Of a stretch of 43,729 bases of DNA, positions 8,331-16,624 are shown piece by piece; the stretch's first letter is position 1, and the number at the start of each line of letters is the position of its first letter. Both the position numbers and the translations under genes were made by a program. Under the pieces are notes generated by a model. The model worked only from the letters and a program-made list of their open reading frames with translations. It searched no databases and was not told the DNA's origin. Source of the stretch: Amycolatopsis circi. GTDB taxonomy: Bacteria > Actinomycetota > Actinomycetes > Mycobacteriales > Pseudonocardiaceae. The stretch spans positions 1 to 43,729 of the forward strand of contig NZ_PQIA01000080.1 of the NCBI RefSeq assembly GCF_003385235.1, given 5' to 3'.

Positions 8331-8984
8331 TCAGCAGGTGACCGAAACCTTCGCGCCGCGTTCGAACGAAACGTGGACGTGGTCGTAATGGTTCGCGGTC
8401 TCGCCGCCGCGGTCCTCCATCGCCGACCAGCCGCCGCCGTCGTTGTAGCGCTGCTGCCAGATCACGTACTTCGCGCCGAATTCGCTCTGGTGCTCGAGAA
8501 CATAAGCGGCCAAAGCGTTTCCGGTCTTCGTGTCGACCATGAAGTCCAGCGCGAGCCCGGCCGGATGGTCGCTCGCCCCGGACCGTCCGGCCCTGCCGCC
8601 GACCGTATCCACCGAGAACTTCTCTTTGAGGTAATTGCCCACCTGCGCCACCGCGGGCTGCGTACCGGCCAAAGTGGACGAACACGCTTTCGCCGCCAGG
8701 GTTTCCGGAGTGGGCGAGGTCGTTTTGCTAGCCGATGAAGACGACGTCGTCGTGGGAGCAGCACTGGAAGACGCCGTGGGAGGCGTCGAGGTGGTAGACG
8801 GAGCGGTGCTCGACGCTCGTGGCGCGCTGAACGCGTGCATCTCCGCGGCCGCCGCCGGGAACTGCTGCGGTTCGACCGCACCGGCGGTCAGCCACACCGG
8901 CACCGCCAGCGCGCCGACGGCCAACACGCCCGCCGCGGTCGGCAGCCGCCACGACTTCGATCCGTCCCGATGTCTACCGGACAC
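8331..8984 (-). CDS. Exported M15-like / ARB_07466-type domain protein
   Basis: The product has about 217 residues from the GTG at 8984. It has an N-terminal hydrophobic segment (AAGVLAVGALAVPVWLTAGA) acting as signal or anchor, a Ser/Thr linker near 50-90, and a C-terminal domain with SDHPAGLALDFM and NHYDHVHVSF. The HxxxxxxD and HxH spacing resembles the zinc site of M15 D-Ala-D-Ala peptidases and hedgehog-like folds, so a cell wall role is plausible. It is close to the actinobacterial ARB_07466-like domain family, whose activity is not well defined. A longer start at 9029 is open but adds an Arg-rich segment without clear homology. Confidence 0.75.
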   Translation of the reverse strand: MSGRHRDGSKSWRLPTAAGVLAVGALAVPVWLTAGAVEPQQFPAAAAEMHAFSAPRASSTAPSTTSTPPTASSSAAPTTTSSSSASKTTSPTPETLAAKACSSTLAGTQPAVAQVGNYLKEKFSVDTVGGRAGRSGASDHPAGLALDFMVDTKTGNALAAYVLEHQSEFGAKYVIWQQRYNDGGGWSAMEDRGGETANHYDHVHVSFERGAKVSVTC

Positions 8985-9132
8985 CTCGCACCACCATCTC
9001 CTCGCTCGGTCGCAAAGCCGCCCCGACATTACGAATAGGACACGGCAATGTCACCGACAAGTGACAGCAGGCACACTCCGTCCGGCATTACTGCAGGTCA
9101 AGGCGCGATTACCAGTAGAACGGGCGACCTGC

Positions 9133-9990
9133 TCAGGACAGCGGAATCTCCGCCGAATCAGTGAGCCGCAGCTTGCGGCGGGCGCGCTGGTAGAACGTCG
9201 TCATGCCGAGCCGGACCACCCGGGCCGCGTTCGGCCGGGCGTGCAGGTCGATCGTTTCGCCCGGCCCGACATAACCCGCCACCTGGCCGTCGACCTCCAC
9301 CGCGAGCCGTCCGCTCGACGGCAGCACCTCCAGCGTCACGGTGTCGTGCACCGACAACACGACGCCGCGGCTGTACGCCGAATGCGGCGCGGCGGGCGTG
9401 ACCAGCAGCGCTTCGACAGCCGGGCTCGTGATCGGCCCGCCGGCGGAGAAGCTGTACGCGGTGGACCCGGTCGGCGTCGCGACCACGACCGCGTCGGCCG
9501 CGTAGCTCACGAACTGCTCGCCGTTCACCAGCACCGCGACCACAGCGCTCCCGTCGCCGGGCACCCGCACCACCGCGACGTCGTTGAACGCGGTCTCGAT
9601 CCGGCCGCCGTACCGCGCGTCCACCGCTATCCGGGGCTCGACGGTGAACTCCTCGCGGTCGATCGCGGACAGCGCGAGCGGCAGGTCCGGCACGTCGACC
9701 TCGGCCAGGAAGCCGAGCTTCCCGAGGTTCACGCCGAGCACCGGCGCGTGCTGCCCGTCGGCGAGCCGCATCGCGCGCAGCATGGTGCCGTCGCCGCCGA
9801 GACTGACCACCAGATCCGACCGTTTTCCCAGCTCGGCGGGCTGGACGCCGGTCGCCGAACAGTCGACCCGCGCGATCTCGTCCTCGATGCCGAGGATCTC
9901 GATCCCGCGGACGGCGGCCCAGCCCAGCACCGCGTCGACCGCGGCTTTCGAGTCGCGGCGCGGGTGCAGCACGAGTCCAGCGGAATGCAT
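9133..9990 (-). CDS. nadK: NAD kinase
   Basis: The product has 285 residues and phosphorylates NAD to NADP in the cytoplasm. Visible family marks are VVSLGGDGTMLRA (the GGDG motif) near 64-76, NLGKLGFLAEV, AFNDVAVVR, and ATPTGSTAYSFSAGGPI in the C-terminal domain. The ATG at 9990 precedes the usual first strand (AGLVLHPRR); the upstream open extension is unlikely. It is divergent from the alditol-oxidase-like gene, with 65 bases between starts. Actinomycete housekeeping nadK normally sits near recN and tlyA, and neither is present here, so this may be a second copy; that is an inference from context. Confidence 0.92.
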   Translation of the reverse strand: MHSAGLVLHPRRDSKAAVDAVLGWAAVRGIEILGIEDEIARVDCSATGVQPAELGKRSDLVVSLGGDGTMLRAMRLADGQHAPVLGVNLGKLGFLAEVDVPDLPLALSAIDREEFTVEPRIAVDARYGGRIETAFNDVAVVRVPGDGSAVVAVLVNGEQFVSYAADAVVVATPTGSTAYSFSAGGPITSPAVEALLVTPAAPHSAYSRGVVLSVHDTVTLEVLPSSGRLAVEVDGQVAGYVGPGETIDLHARPNAARVVRLGMTTFYQRARRKLRLTDSAEIPLS

Positions 9991-10055
9991 GTCGGGTCTC
10001 CTCGCCTCAGCCTGCCCCCAGTCTGCCGCGCCGGGGCCGGTTAGGCTCGGCGTTC

Positions 10056-11291
10056 GTGATCGAAAACTGGGCTGGCAATCTGACCTACCGCGCACGCGAG
10101 ATCGTCGCCCCGCGCACCCTTTCCGAAGCGCGGGAACTCGTCGCCAGCGCGGCCCGGATCAAGGCCCTCGGCAGCAGGCACAGCTTCAACACCGTCGCCG
10201 ACAGCCCGGACGGCGTCCAACTCGATCTCTCCGCCGTCAACATCGCGCCCGAGATCAACGCCGCGTCGCTCACCATCGGCGGCGCGACCCGCTACGGCGA
10301 CGTGGTCGCGCAGGTGCACGAGGCCGGGTATGCCCTGGCCAACCTGGCGTCGCTCCCCCACATCACCGTGGCCGGCAGCGTCGCGACCGGCACCCACGGC
10401 TCCGGACAGCGGCTGCCCGGCCTGGCCTCGGCAGTGTCCGCCGTCGAACTCCTCACCGCCGACGGCTCCCTGCGCACCTTCTCCCGCGGCGACGCCGAGT
10501 TTCCCGGAGTCGTGGTGAACGTCGGCGCGCTCGGCGTCCTCACCCGGCTCACCCTCGACCTCGAGCCGACTTTCTCGGTGCGCCAAGACGTTTTCGACGC
10601 TCTCCCGTGGTCCGCCGTGTCGGAGCACTTCGACGAAATCCAGGCGGCGGGCTACAGCGTCAGCCTGTTCACGAATTGGGCGCGCGACGTCGTAGACCAA
10701 GTCCTGCTGAAGAACCGCGTCCCGGCCGAGATCCCCGATTCGCTGTTCGGCGCCCTTCTCGCCGACGGTCCGCGCCATCCCGCCCACGCGGCAGGCATTC
10801 CAGCGGAAAACACCACAGTGCAAGGCGGCGTTCCCGGACCGTGGTACGACCGCCTGCCGCACTTCCGCCTGGACTTCGCGCCGAGCGTCGGAGCGGAATT
10901 GCAGAGCGAGTACTTCGTGCCGCGCGCGCAGGCGGCTGCGGCGTTCGAGGCGTTGCGCAGCCTCGGCGACCGGATCGCGCCGCTGCTGGTGGTGTCGGAA
11001 ATCCGCACTGTCGCTGGCGACGAGCACTGGCTGAGCCCGGCGTACGGCGGCGACCGGGTGGCGGTGCATTTCACCTGGCAGCAGCATCAGCCGGAGGTGG
11101 AAGCGGTGTTGCCGTTGATCGAGGAGAGGCTGGCTCCGTTCGGCGTCCGCGCCCACTGGGGGAAGCTGTTCCACGGCGCTGCGCTGGACCTGGACCACCC
11201 CGGCGTGCGGCAGTTCCGGGAGCTGGCCGCGGAGCTGGACCCGGCGGGCAAGTTCCGGAATCCGTTCCTGGAGCGGCACCTGCTTCGCTAG
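10056..11291 (+). CDS. Alditol oxidase-like FAD-linked oxidase (VAO family)
   Basis: The product has 411 residues. ENWAGNLTYRA at the start, GSRHSFN near 39-45 (the His matches the covalent FAD attachment site in AldO), SLPHITVAGSVATGTHGSG near 105-123, and the C-terminal HFTW, HWGKLF and DPAGKFRNPF all match Streptomyces coelicolor alditol oxidase (about 418 residues). That enzyme oxidises xylitol or sorbitol at C1 with O2, giving H2O2. The GTG at 10056 places the start at the same point as the homologue. It stands alone, divergent from NAD kinase. Which polyol it prefers cannot be read from the sequence, and an L-gulono/arabinono-lactone oxidase relative is the alternative. Confidence 0.85.
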   Translation: MIENWAGNLTYRAREIVAPRTLSEARELVASAARIKALGSRHSFNTVADSPDGVQLDLSAVNIAPEINAASLTIGGATRYGDVVAQVHEAGYALANLASLPHITVAGSVATGTHGSGQRLPGLASAVSAVELLTADGSLRTFSRGDAEFPGVVVNVGALGVLTRLTLDLEPTFSVRQDVFDALPWSAVSEHFDEIQAAGYSVSLFTNWARDVVDQVLLKNRVPAEIPDSLFGALLADGPRHPAHAAGIPAENTTVQGGVPGPWYDRLPHFRLDFAPSVGAELQSEYFVPRAQAAAAFEALRSLGDRIAPLLVVSEIRTVAGDEHWLSPAYGGDRVAVHFTWQQHQPEVEAVLPLIEERLAPFGVRAHWGKLFHGAALDLDHPGVRQFRELAAELDPAGKFRNPFLERHLLR

Positions 11292-11401
11292 TCCACAATG
11301 GATAGTCAGTAACAAAGCCGGTACAAAACCTCCTTCCGTACCACCGCGCTCACCATGTGGGAGTCCCAAGAGGACACTCGACAGCCGGGAACCCAGCGGG
11401 T

Positions 11402-11445
11402 CACAGTGGCGATCGCCCTCTCCGCGATCCCCAGGAGCCACTGTG
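11402..11445 (+). promoter_or_regulatory. Hairpin enclosing the start codon of the ABC permease
   Basis: CACAGTGGC (11402-11410) pairs perfectly with GCCACTGTG (11437-11445). The right arm ends with the GTG start codon at 11443, and the AGGAG ribosome site at 11433-11437 lies at the loop edge. Folding would hide the start. The 150-base leader from 11292 matched no riboswitch class I could recognise. Confidence 0.55.
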
Positions 11446-12417
11446 AGTTCTCCTCCGACGCTGCGCGCCGTGCCGGTGCCGTCCGCAGGTCCCGAACCGC
11501 CCGGTGAAGCGCGGTTGCGCGAGCTGGCGGCGAAGAAAGTCGCCCCGTTGCGCCGTCCGGGCCGATGGGTCGCCGCGGCAGTAGTACTCGTGTTGCTAGC
11601 CCAATTGGCGCATGCGCTGATCACCAATCCGGTGTTCCAATGGGACGTCTTCGGCTATTGGTTTTTCCGCCCGGTGATCCTCGACGGGCTGCTGCTCACC
11701 CTCGAACTGACCGGCCTCGCCGCGGTGTTCGGACTCGTCGGCGGCATCGTGCTCGCATTGCTCCGGCTGTCGAAAAACCCGCTGCTCCAAGCGGTTTCGT
11801 GGGCGTACGTGTGGATCTTCCGCTCGATTCCGCTGATCGTCCTGTTGCTGTTCCTCGCCAACGTGACCGCGCTGTACAGCACGCTCAGCCTCGGCATCCC
11901 GTTCGGCCCGTCGTTTCTGAGTTTCAGCGCCACCGACGTGCTGAGTTTCTTCGTCGTCGCGGTGCTCGGCCTGAGCTTGAACGAAGCCGCGTACGCCGCC
12001 GAGATCGTGCGTGCCGGGGTGCTTTCGGTGGACCAAGGACAACTCGAAGCCGCGGCCGCGCTGGGACTTCCGCGAGCCCGGCAATACCGGCGAATCATCC
12101 TGCCGCAGGCTACCCGCGCGATCGTGCCCGCCTACGCGAACCAGCTGATCGGCCTGCTCAAGGGAACTTCGGTCGTCTACATCACGTCGCTGCTGGAATT
12201 GTTCGGCGTGGTCGAAACCCAGGCCAGCACCAACAGCGGGCAGATCATTCCGCTGCTGCTCGTCGGCACGGTCTGGTACGTCATTCTCACCAGCGTCCTC
12301 TCGGTGATCCAGTATTACGTGGAACGCTTCTTTTCCCGCGGCGCGCTGCGCACCGTTCCGCCGACGCCGTTCCAGCGGTTCCGCGCCCGGCTGCGCACGC
12401 TAGGGGTGGCCCGATGA
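11443..12417 (+). CDS. Polar amino acid ABC transporter permease (HisM/GlnP type)
   Basis: The product has 324 residues. A cytoplasmic N-terminal segment of about 45 residues precedes roughly six membrane spans. Family marks are FRSIPLIVLLLFLANV, the EAA loop (EAAYAAEIVRAGVLSVDQGQ, then EAAAALGLPR) near 185-210, and LKGTSVVYITS. These permeases usually work as homo- or heterodimers in polar amino acid importers; a single permease gene here implies a homodimer. The GTG at 11443 is set by AGGAG and by a hairpin that contains it. The stop overlaps the next gene (ATGA). The substrate is unknown. Confidence 0.9.
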   Translation: MSSPPTLRAVPVPSAGPEPPGEARLRELAAKKVAPLRRPGRWVAAAVVLVLLAQLAHALITNPVFQWDVFGYWFFRPVILDGLLLTLELTGLAAVFGLVGGIVLALLRLSKNPLLQAVSWAYVWIFRSIPLIVLLLFLANVTALYSTLSLGIPFGPSFLSFSATDVLSFFVVAVLGLSLNEAAYAAEIVRAGVLSVDQGQLEAAAALGLPRARQYRRIILPQATRAIVPAYANQLIGLLKGTSVVYITSLLELFGVVETQASTNSGQIIPLLLVGTVWYVILTSVLSVIQYYVERFFSRGALRTVPPTPFQRFRARLRTLGVAR

Positions 12418-13199
12418 GCGCCGAAGTCCGCGTGCGCAGCGCGGTCAAGACGTACGACGGAACCCGGGTGCTGGACGAAATCGACCTGACCGCACCCGGC
12501 GGACAAGTGACCGTGGTGCTGGGTCCGTCCGGTTCCGGCAAATCGACTTTGCTACGCACGATCAACCATCTGGAACGCCTTGACAGCGGCTACGTCAGCA
12601 TCGACGGCGAACTCGTCGGCGTGCGCGTGCACGGCGACCGGTTCAAGGAACTGAGCGAACGCACGATTCTGCGGCAACGGTCCCGGATCGGGTTTGTGTT
12701 CCAGAATTTCAACCTCTTCCCGCATCTCACCATCCTCGACAACATCGCGGAAGCGCCGATCGTCACCCAACGACTGCCCCGCGCCAAGGCAGCGACGCGG
12801 GCAAGGGAATTGCTCGCCCGCGTGGGCCTCGAGGACAAGGCCGGGGCGTACCCGCGGCAACTGTCCGGAGGCCAGCAGCAGCGAGTCGCCATCGCCAGGG
12901 CGCTCGCGCTCGAACCGCGGCTGATCCTGCTGGACGAACCGACGTCCGCGCTCGACCCGGAACTGGTCGGCGAAGTGCTGGCCGTGATCCGCGAACTGGC
13001 CCGCTCCGGCACGACGATGATCGTGGTGACGCACGAGATCGGGTTCGCCCGCGAGATCGCCGACCACGTCGTGTTCCTCGACGGCGGCCGCGTCATCGAG
13101 GAAGGGCCGCCGTCAGCGGTCCTCGACCGCCCCCGTCACGACCGGACCCGAACCTTCCTCGGGAAGGTCGCCCGCCTCGAAACCCCGGAGAACGCATGA
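12414..13199 (+). CDS. Polar amino acid ABC transporter ATP-binding protein (GlnQ/HisP type)
   Basis: The product has 261 residues and is the cytoplasmic motor of the importer. All nucleotide-binding motifs are present: Walker A GPSGSGKST near 39-47, Q-loop FVFQNFNLFPH near 99, signature LSGGQQQR near 152, Walker B LILLDEPTSALDP near 175, and H-loop VVTHEIGFA near 210. The FNLFPH sequence and length are typical of the GlnQ class. It starts with an ATG overlapping the permease stop and ends overlapping the binding-protein gene (both ATGA), so all three are translated together. Confidence 0.93.
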   Translation: MSAEVRVRSAVKTYDGTRVLDEIDLTAPGGQVTVVLGPSGSGKSTLLRTINHLERLDSGYVSIDGELVGVRVHGDRFKELSERTILRQRSRIGFVFQNFNLFPHLTILDNIAEAPIVTQRLPRAKAATRARELLARVGLEDKAGAYPRQLSGGQQQRVAIARALALEPRLILLDEPTSALDPELVGEVLAVIRELARSGTTMIVVTHEIGFAREIADHVVFLDGGRVIEEGPPSAVLDRPRHDRTRTFLGKVARLETPENA

Positions 13200-14185
13200 A
13201 AACCCGCACGATCCTGCCCGTCCTCGCCGCAGTCGCGCTGCTCGCCGGCGCGTGCGGCGGCAGCACTCAGGCGTCGACCAGCGTGAACGGTTCGCAGACC
13301 GTTTCCGTAGCCGCGAACACCGCGGACGCGCACCCGGTTTCGCTGACCGTGCCTGTCGTCGCCGAGATCCGCGCACAACTGCCGAAGAAGATCCTCGACC
13401 GGGGCAAGCTGACGATCGGCATCGGTGCGCTGCCATCGGGATTCCCGCCGCTGGCCTACGTCGGCACCGATCAGCGCACCCTCACCGGTGCCGAACCCGA
13501 CCTCGGCCGTCTCGTCGCCGCGGTGCTCGGGCTGGAGCCGGACGTGCAGAACGCTTCATGGCAGAACCTGTTCGTACGCCTGCAAAGCGGCCAGTTCGAC
13601 GCCGGGTTCTCGAACATCACCGTGACCGAACAGCGCAAACAGCAGGGCTTCGACTTCGCCGCCTACCGCGAGGACAACCTCGGCTTCGAGACGAACCGCG
13701 CGAGCACGTGGAACTTCGACGGCAATTACGAAGTGCTGGCGGGGAAGACCGTCGCCGTCGACAGCGGGACCAACCAGGAGAAAATCCTCAAGGAATGGCA
13801 GCGGAAGCTGACCGCCGAAGGCAAGAAACTCGACGTGCGCAATTTCGCGGACAAGAACAGCACGTACCTGGCACTGGCTTCCGGCCGGATCGACGCGTAC
13901 TTCGCGCCGAACCCGAGCATCGCCTACCACGCCACGCAGACAGCGAAAACCCCGAACCCCACGCGCAGTGCGGGCAAGTATTCCGGGGCTGGAGCCAAGC
14001 TGCAGGGGCTGATCGCCGCGACGACCAAGAAGGACAACGGTCTTGTGAAGCCGGTCGCGGCGGCGATCGACTACCTGATTCAGCACGGCCAGTACGCGAA
14101 ATGGCTTGCCGCGTACGGGCTGGAGAACGAAGCGGTGAAGAAGGCGGGCGTCAACCCTCCGGGCCTGCCGTTGAGCGACTCCTGA
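13196..14185 (+). CDS. Amino acid ABC transporter substrate-binding lipoprotein
   Basis: The product has 329 residues. The N-terminus is a lipoprotein signal (LAAVALLAGACGG, cysteine near residue 20), so it should be anchored outside the membrane. The mature part follows the SBP_bac_3 (family 3) pattern: KLTIGIGALPSGFPPLAY, AEPDLGRLVAAVLG, SWQNLFVRLQSGQFDAGFSNITVTEQRK, and KTVAVDSGTNQEKIL. The ATG overlaps the ATPase stop. It has an unusually long spacer of about 45 residues, low in hydrophobicity, between the lipid anchor and the domain. It delivers a polar amino acid or related compound to the permease; the ligand is not predictable by eye. Confidence 0.92.
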   Translation: MKTRTILPVLAAVALLAGACGGSTQASTSVNGSQTVSVAANTADAHPVSLTVPVVAEIRAQLPKKILDRGKLTIGIGALPSGFPPLAYVGTDQRTLTGAEPDLGRLVAAVLGLEPDVQNASWQNLFVRLQSGQFDAGFSNITVTEQRKQQGFDFAAYREDNLGFETNRASTWNFDGNYEVLAGKTVAVDSGTNQEKILKEWQRKLTAEGKKLDVRNFADKNSTYLALASGRIDAYFAPNPSIAYHATQTAKTPNPTRSAGKYSGAGAKLQGLIAATTKKDNGLVKPVAAAIDYLIQHGQYAKWLAAYGLENEAVKKAGVNPPGLPLSDS

Positions 14186-14191
14186 ACCCCC

Positions 14192-14249
14192 TCGTGAGTG
14201 TTGGCGCCGGTTCTAACCCAATGCCGCGTAGCTTAGGTTGATCTTGCTG
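14192..14249 (+). repeat. Left inverted repeat of the IS region
   Basis: This 58-base stretch is the inverse of 15739-15796 with two mismatches. Its outer part (14192-14212) is half of a host GTGAGTG-type palindrome; its inner part from 14219 is the terminal inverted repeat of the IS4-family element. Confidence 0.85.
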
Positions 14250-15769
14250 CGGAGGTGAGTTTATGGAGCCTGATCACGGGTGGGCCGACGTGGCGGGTAC
14301 TGCTGGGTTCGGCGCGTTTCTTGGCGCGGTAGGCGTTGTGACGCAACCGTTTCACCGCGCGTGGGCAGGTGCGGTGCCGTCGTGGAGGGAGGACGCGCTG
14401 GGTGATATCGGCCAGGATCTCGGGCAGGACGTCAGTCCAGTCCTGAGGGGGAAAAGCCCGCCGTGCCGGTGGCGGTGCGGCGGGCGATGCGCAGGACGCG
14501 GCTGTAGCTGATCCGGTCGGGATCCAGGTCGGCGGCCTCGGCCGCGCGAGCGATCAGGACGGACAGGGCGTAGTGCACGCTCAGCCACGCCCAGATCTCC
14601 TGGTGCACCAGCTCCGGCAGCCGGGACCGCAAGACCCGGCCGGGGCCGCGGAGATGGGTTTTGAGCTGGTCGTTCGCAGTTTCCTCTTCCCACCTTTCGT
14701 GATAAGCGGCGGCGAGTTCGTCGGCGGCAGCATCGGCGGGATCGGTGAAGGTGGACAGCAGCACGATCAGCTCCCCGGCGCCGTTGCCCTCGCGATCGGG
14801 AACGTCGTATTCCACGACCCGGACCAGGTGCGCCTCATCAGCGTGGACATCCTGTCCGGCCTCGGCGGCGGCGAGGATCTGCCGCCGGCGCCCGGCACCG
14901 CGAACCTTCGGGTTGACCAGGATCGTCAGGTAGGTCCCGTCGCCCAGCACCTGCACGACCGGCAGGCCCAGCTGGGCCGGGGCCCGCCACAGCAACGCCG
15001 CCCCGGACCGGGCCGCGAGATCCCACGCCTCCCAGCTGTAGAAGCCACGGTCAGCGGTCAGTAACTCATCATCACGCAGCCGCGGATAAAGCCGCTGCGC
15101 CAGCGTTTTCTCCCCGACCGCATAGGACCCGGCCTCGGCGGCGAGGAACACGTGCGTGCCGCACTCGGCCAGCGCGACGACCCGCGCTTTCGGGAACGCC
15201 GAGCGGTGCTCACCCGACCCGGCATACCCGAACTCGCCGGCGTTGCCGGGAGTGTCGGGCAGGTCGACCTCGAACCCGTCGATCGCCAGCAACCGCCACC
15301 GCCGCAGCCACGCCCCGCGGGTGTCCGAGGTCGCCACCGGAGCAGCGACACCCTCGAACACCTCGCTCATCACCGCCGGGCCCAAGCGTTTACGGGCCTG
15401 GGTGATCCCACTGGCCGTCGGGACCGTCCAGGATGCGTTCCAGCACCCGAACCGGGACAACGAACCGGTGACCTTGGTCGCGACTTCTTCGTAGTCGTCA
15501 TCGGGAAACAGGCACATCGCCATCGTCAGATACGCCACCACATGCGGTGGCAGCTTCCCGTCCGAGCGCTTCGCCGCGACCCCGCACGCAGCGACCGCGG
15601 GGTCGATCACCTCCCGGGGCACCGCCGTCACCAGCACACCCAGCGACACCTGATCCGCACTGACCACCACACCAGATTCCACGACCGGTATCAGAGCACC
15701 GCCACCCCGCCCTGACCATGCCGCCACGCCGACCCCGCCAGCAAGATCAACATAAGCTACGTGGCATTG
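14219..15769. mobile_element. IS4-family insertion sequence inside a host palindrome
   Basis: The element of about 1.55 kb has ends CAATGCC ... GGCATTG and encodes an IS4 transposase on the minus strand. The flanking 10-mers GGTTCTAACC (14209-14218) and GGTTAGAACC (15770-15779) match at 8 of 10 positions and may be the target duplication. Further out, GTGAGTGTTGGCGCC and its inverse restore a GTGAGTG-family palindrome, so the insertion hit the palindrome centre. An alternative boundary is 14213-15775, beginning CTAACCC and ending GGGTTAG. Confidence 0.8.
14233..15682 (-). pseudogene. IS4-family transposase with a C-terminal frameshift
   Basis: The reading frame from GTG 15682 (VESGVVVSADQVSLG) has the IS4 N-terminal domain, then a DDE transposase core: first Asp in LLAIDGFEVDLP, second in LLTADRGFYSW, and the YHERWEEE segment with the catalytic Glu. 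The frame stops at 14432 after GFSPSGLD (416 residues). Removing one C from the C5 run near 14449 restores QDWTDVLPEILADI, CPRAVKRLRHNAYR and TRHVGPPVIRL down to a TAA at 14233, which is the usual IS4 transposase C-terminus (482 residues). So it is a one-base insertion: a true inactivating mutation or a homopolymer sequencing error. Confidence 0.85.
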
Positions 15770-15796
15770 GGTTAGAACCGGCGCCAACACTCACGA
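15739..15796 (-). repeat. Right inverted repeat of the IS region
   Basis: This is the inverse of 14192-14249 (56 of 58 bases). Outside 15775 it is the other half of the interrupted host palindrome. Confidence 0.85.
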
Positions 15797-15872
15797 CACA
15801 TACCCGGCCGGGGCAGGCGCGCCGTCGCAGGGTGATGCTGCGCACAGCTGCAGCCACGCCTGGACAGACCTC

Positions 15873-15913
15873 GTGCGTGGCGATGCCGGTTAGAACCGGC
15901 ATCGCCACTCACA
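15873..15913. repeat. GTGAGTGG-family palindrome; probable terminator of the GNAT gene
   Basis: Arms 15877-15891 (GTGGCGATGCCGGTT) and 15894-15908 are perfect 15-base complements with an AG loop. The outer GTGC/TCAC bases nearly extend the stem. It follows the stop of the minus-strand acetyltransferase and belongs to the same family as 38063-38108 and as the palindrome split by the IS. Confidence 0.8.
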
Positions 15914-15916
15914 ACC

Positions 15917-16624
15917 TCAGGCCGCCACCCGCCAGTCCTCCGGAATACGCACCCGACCGAACGCATTAGTCCGCCGCAACCGAAACCCCATCCCCTCGTA
16001 CCGCCGGATCGCGTTCACGTTCGACGCCACCGCGTGCATGAACGGCGTCTCTCCCCGATCCCGGATCCCCGCGGCCACCGCACGCACCAGCCGACCGGCC
16101 AGACCCCGGTCGCGATACGCCGGATCCGTGCACACCGCGCTGATCTCCGTCCACCCCGGCGGATGCAATCGCTCCCCCGCCATCGCGACGAGCGCGCCAT
16201 GGCACCGGATGCCGAGATACGTCCCGAGCAGAACAGTCCGCGGCAAAAACGGGCCAGGCTTCGTACGCGCAACCAGATCCAGCATCTCCGGCACGTCGGC
16301 CACCGTCAGCCGGACCGCATCCGGATCGGGCGCGGCATCGACCCCGGCGTCCACCAGCTGGACCCCGGCCATCTTCTCCAGCAGCTCCCAACCTGGCGGA
16401 GGCGGCCCAGCCTGCGGGAGAACCGGCACCACTGCGCCCGGTCCGGCGAGCGCGGCGATGTCGTCCCACACCCTCTCGGACGGCTCGTCGGGCACCGCCA
16501 GAAACACCGAAACATCCACCGGATAGCGCACCGCTTGCCCAACCCGCTCGGCGAACGCAGCATGCGGACCAGTCAGCGACGCCCAAGCGGCATTGTCCAA
16601 AATGGAGCTGTCCACAACAGACAT
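15917..16624 (-). CDS. GNAT-family N-acetyltransferase
   Basis: The product has 235 residues and is cytoplasmic. The C-terminal half carries the acetyl-CoA binding pattern: ISAVCTDPAYRDRGLAGRLVRAVA (R-x-x-G-x-A loop) followed by ASNVNAIRRYEGMGFRL, typical of FR47-like GNAT proteins. The N-terminal half is a degenerate GNAT-like region, so this may be a tandem-fold protein. The ATG at 16624 overlaps the TGA of the upstream MocR gene (TGATG), so the two are co-translated; a TTG one codon upstream is an alternative. The acceptor substrate is unknown; linkage to a MocR-type regulator suggests an amine or amino acid. Confidence 0.85.
   Translation of the reverse strand: MSVVDSSILDNAAWASLTGPHAAFAERVGQAVRYPVDVSVFLAVPDEPSERVWDDIAALAGPGAVVPVLPQAGPPPPGWELLEKMAGVQLVDAGVDAAPDPDAVRLTVADVPEMLDLVARTKPGPFLPRTVLLGTYLGIRCHGALVAMAGERLHPPGWTEISAVCTDPAYRDRGLAGRLVRAVAAGIRDRGETPFMHAVASNVNAIRRYEGMGFRLRRTNAFGRVRIPEDWRVAA

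Noticed and set aside
11292..11442. Known riboswitch or cysteine attenuator upstream of the amino acid importer
   Set aside because: No SAM, glycine, lysine or cobalamin core could be matched and no short leader peptide with a codon run was found; only the start-codon hairpin is supported.
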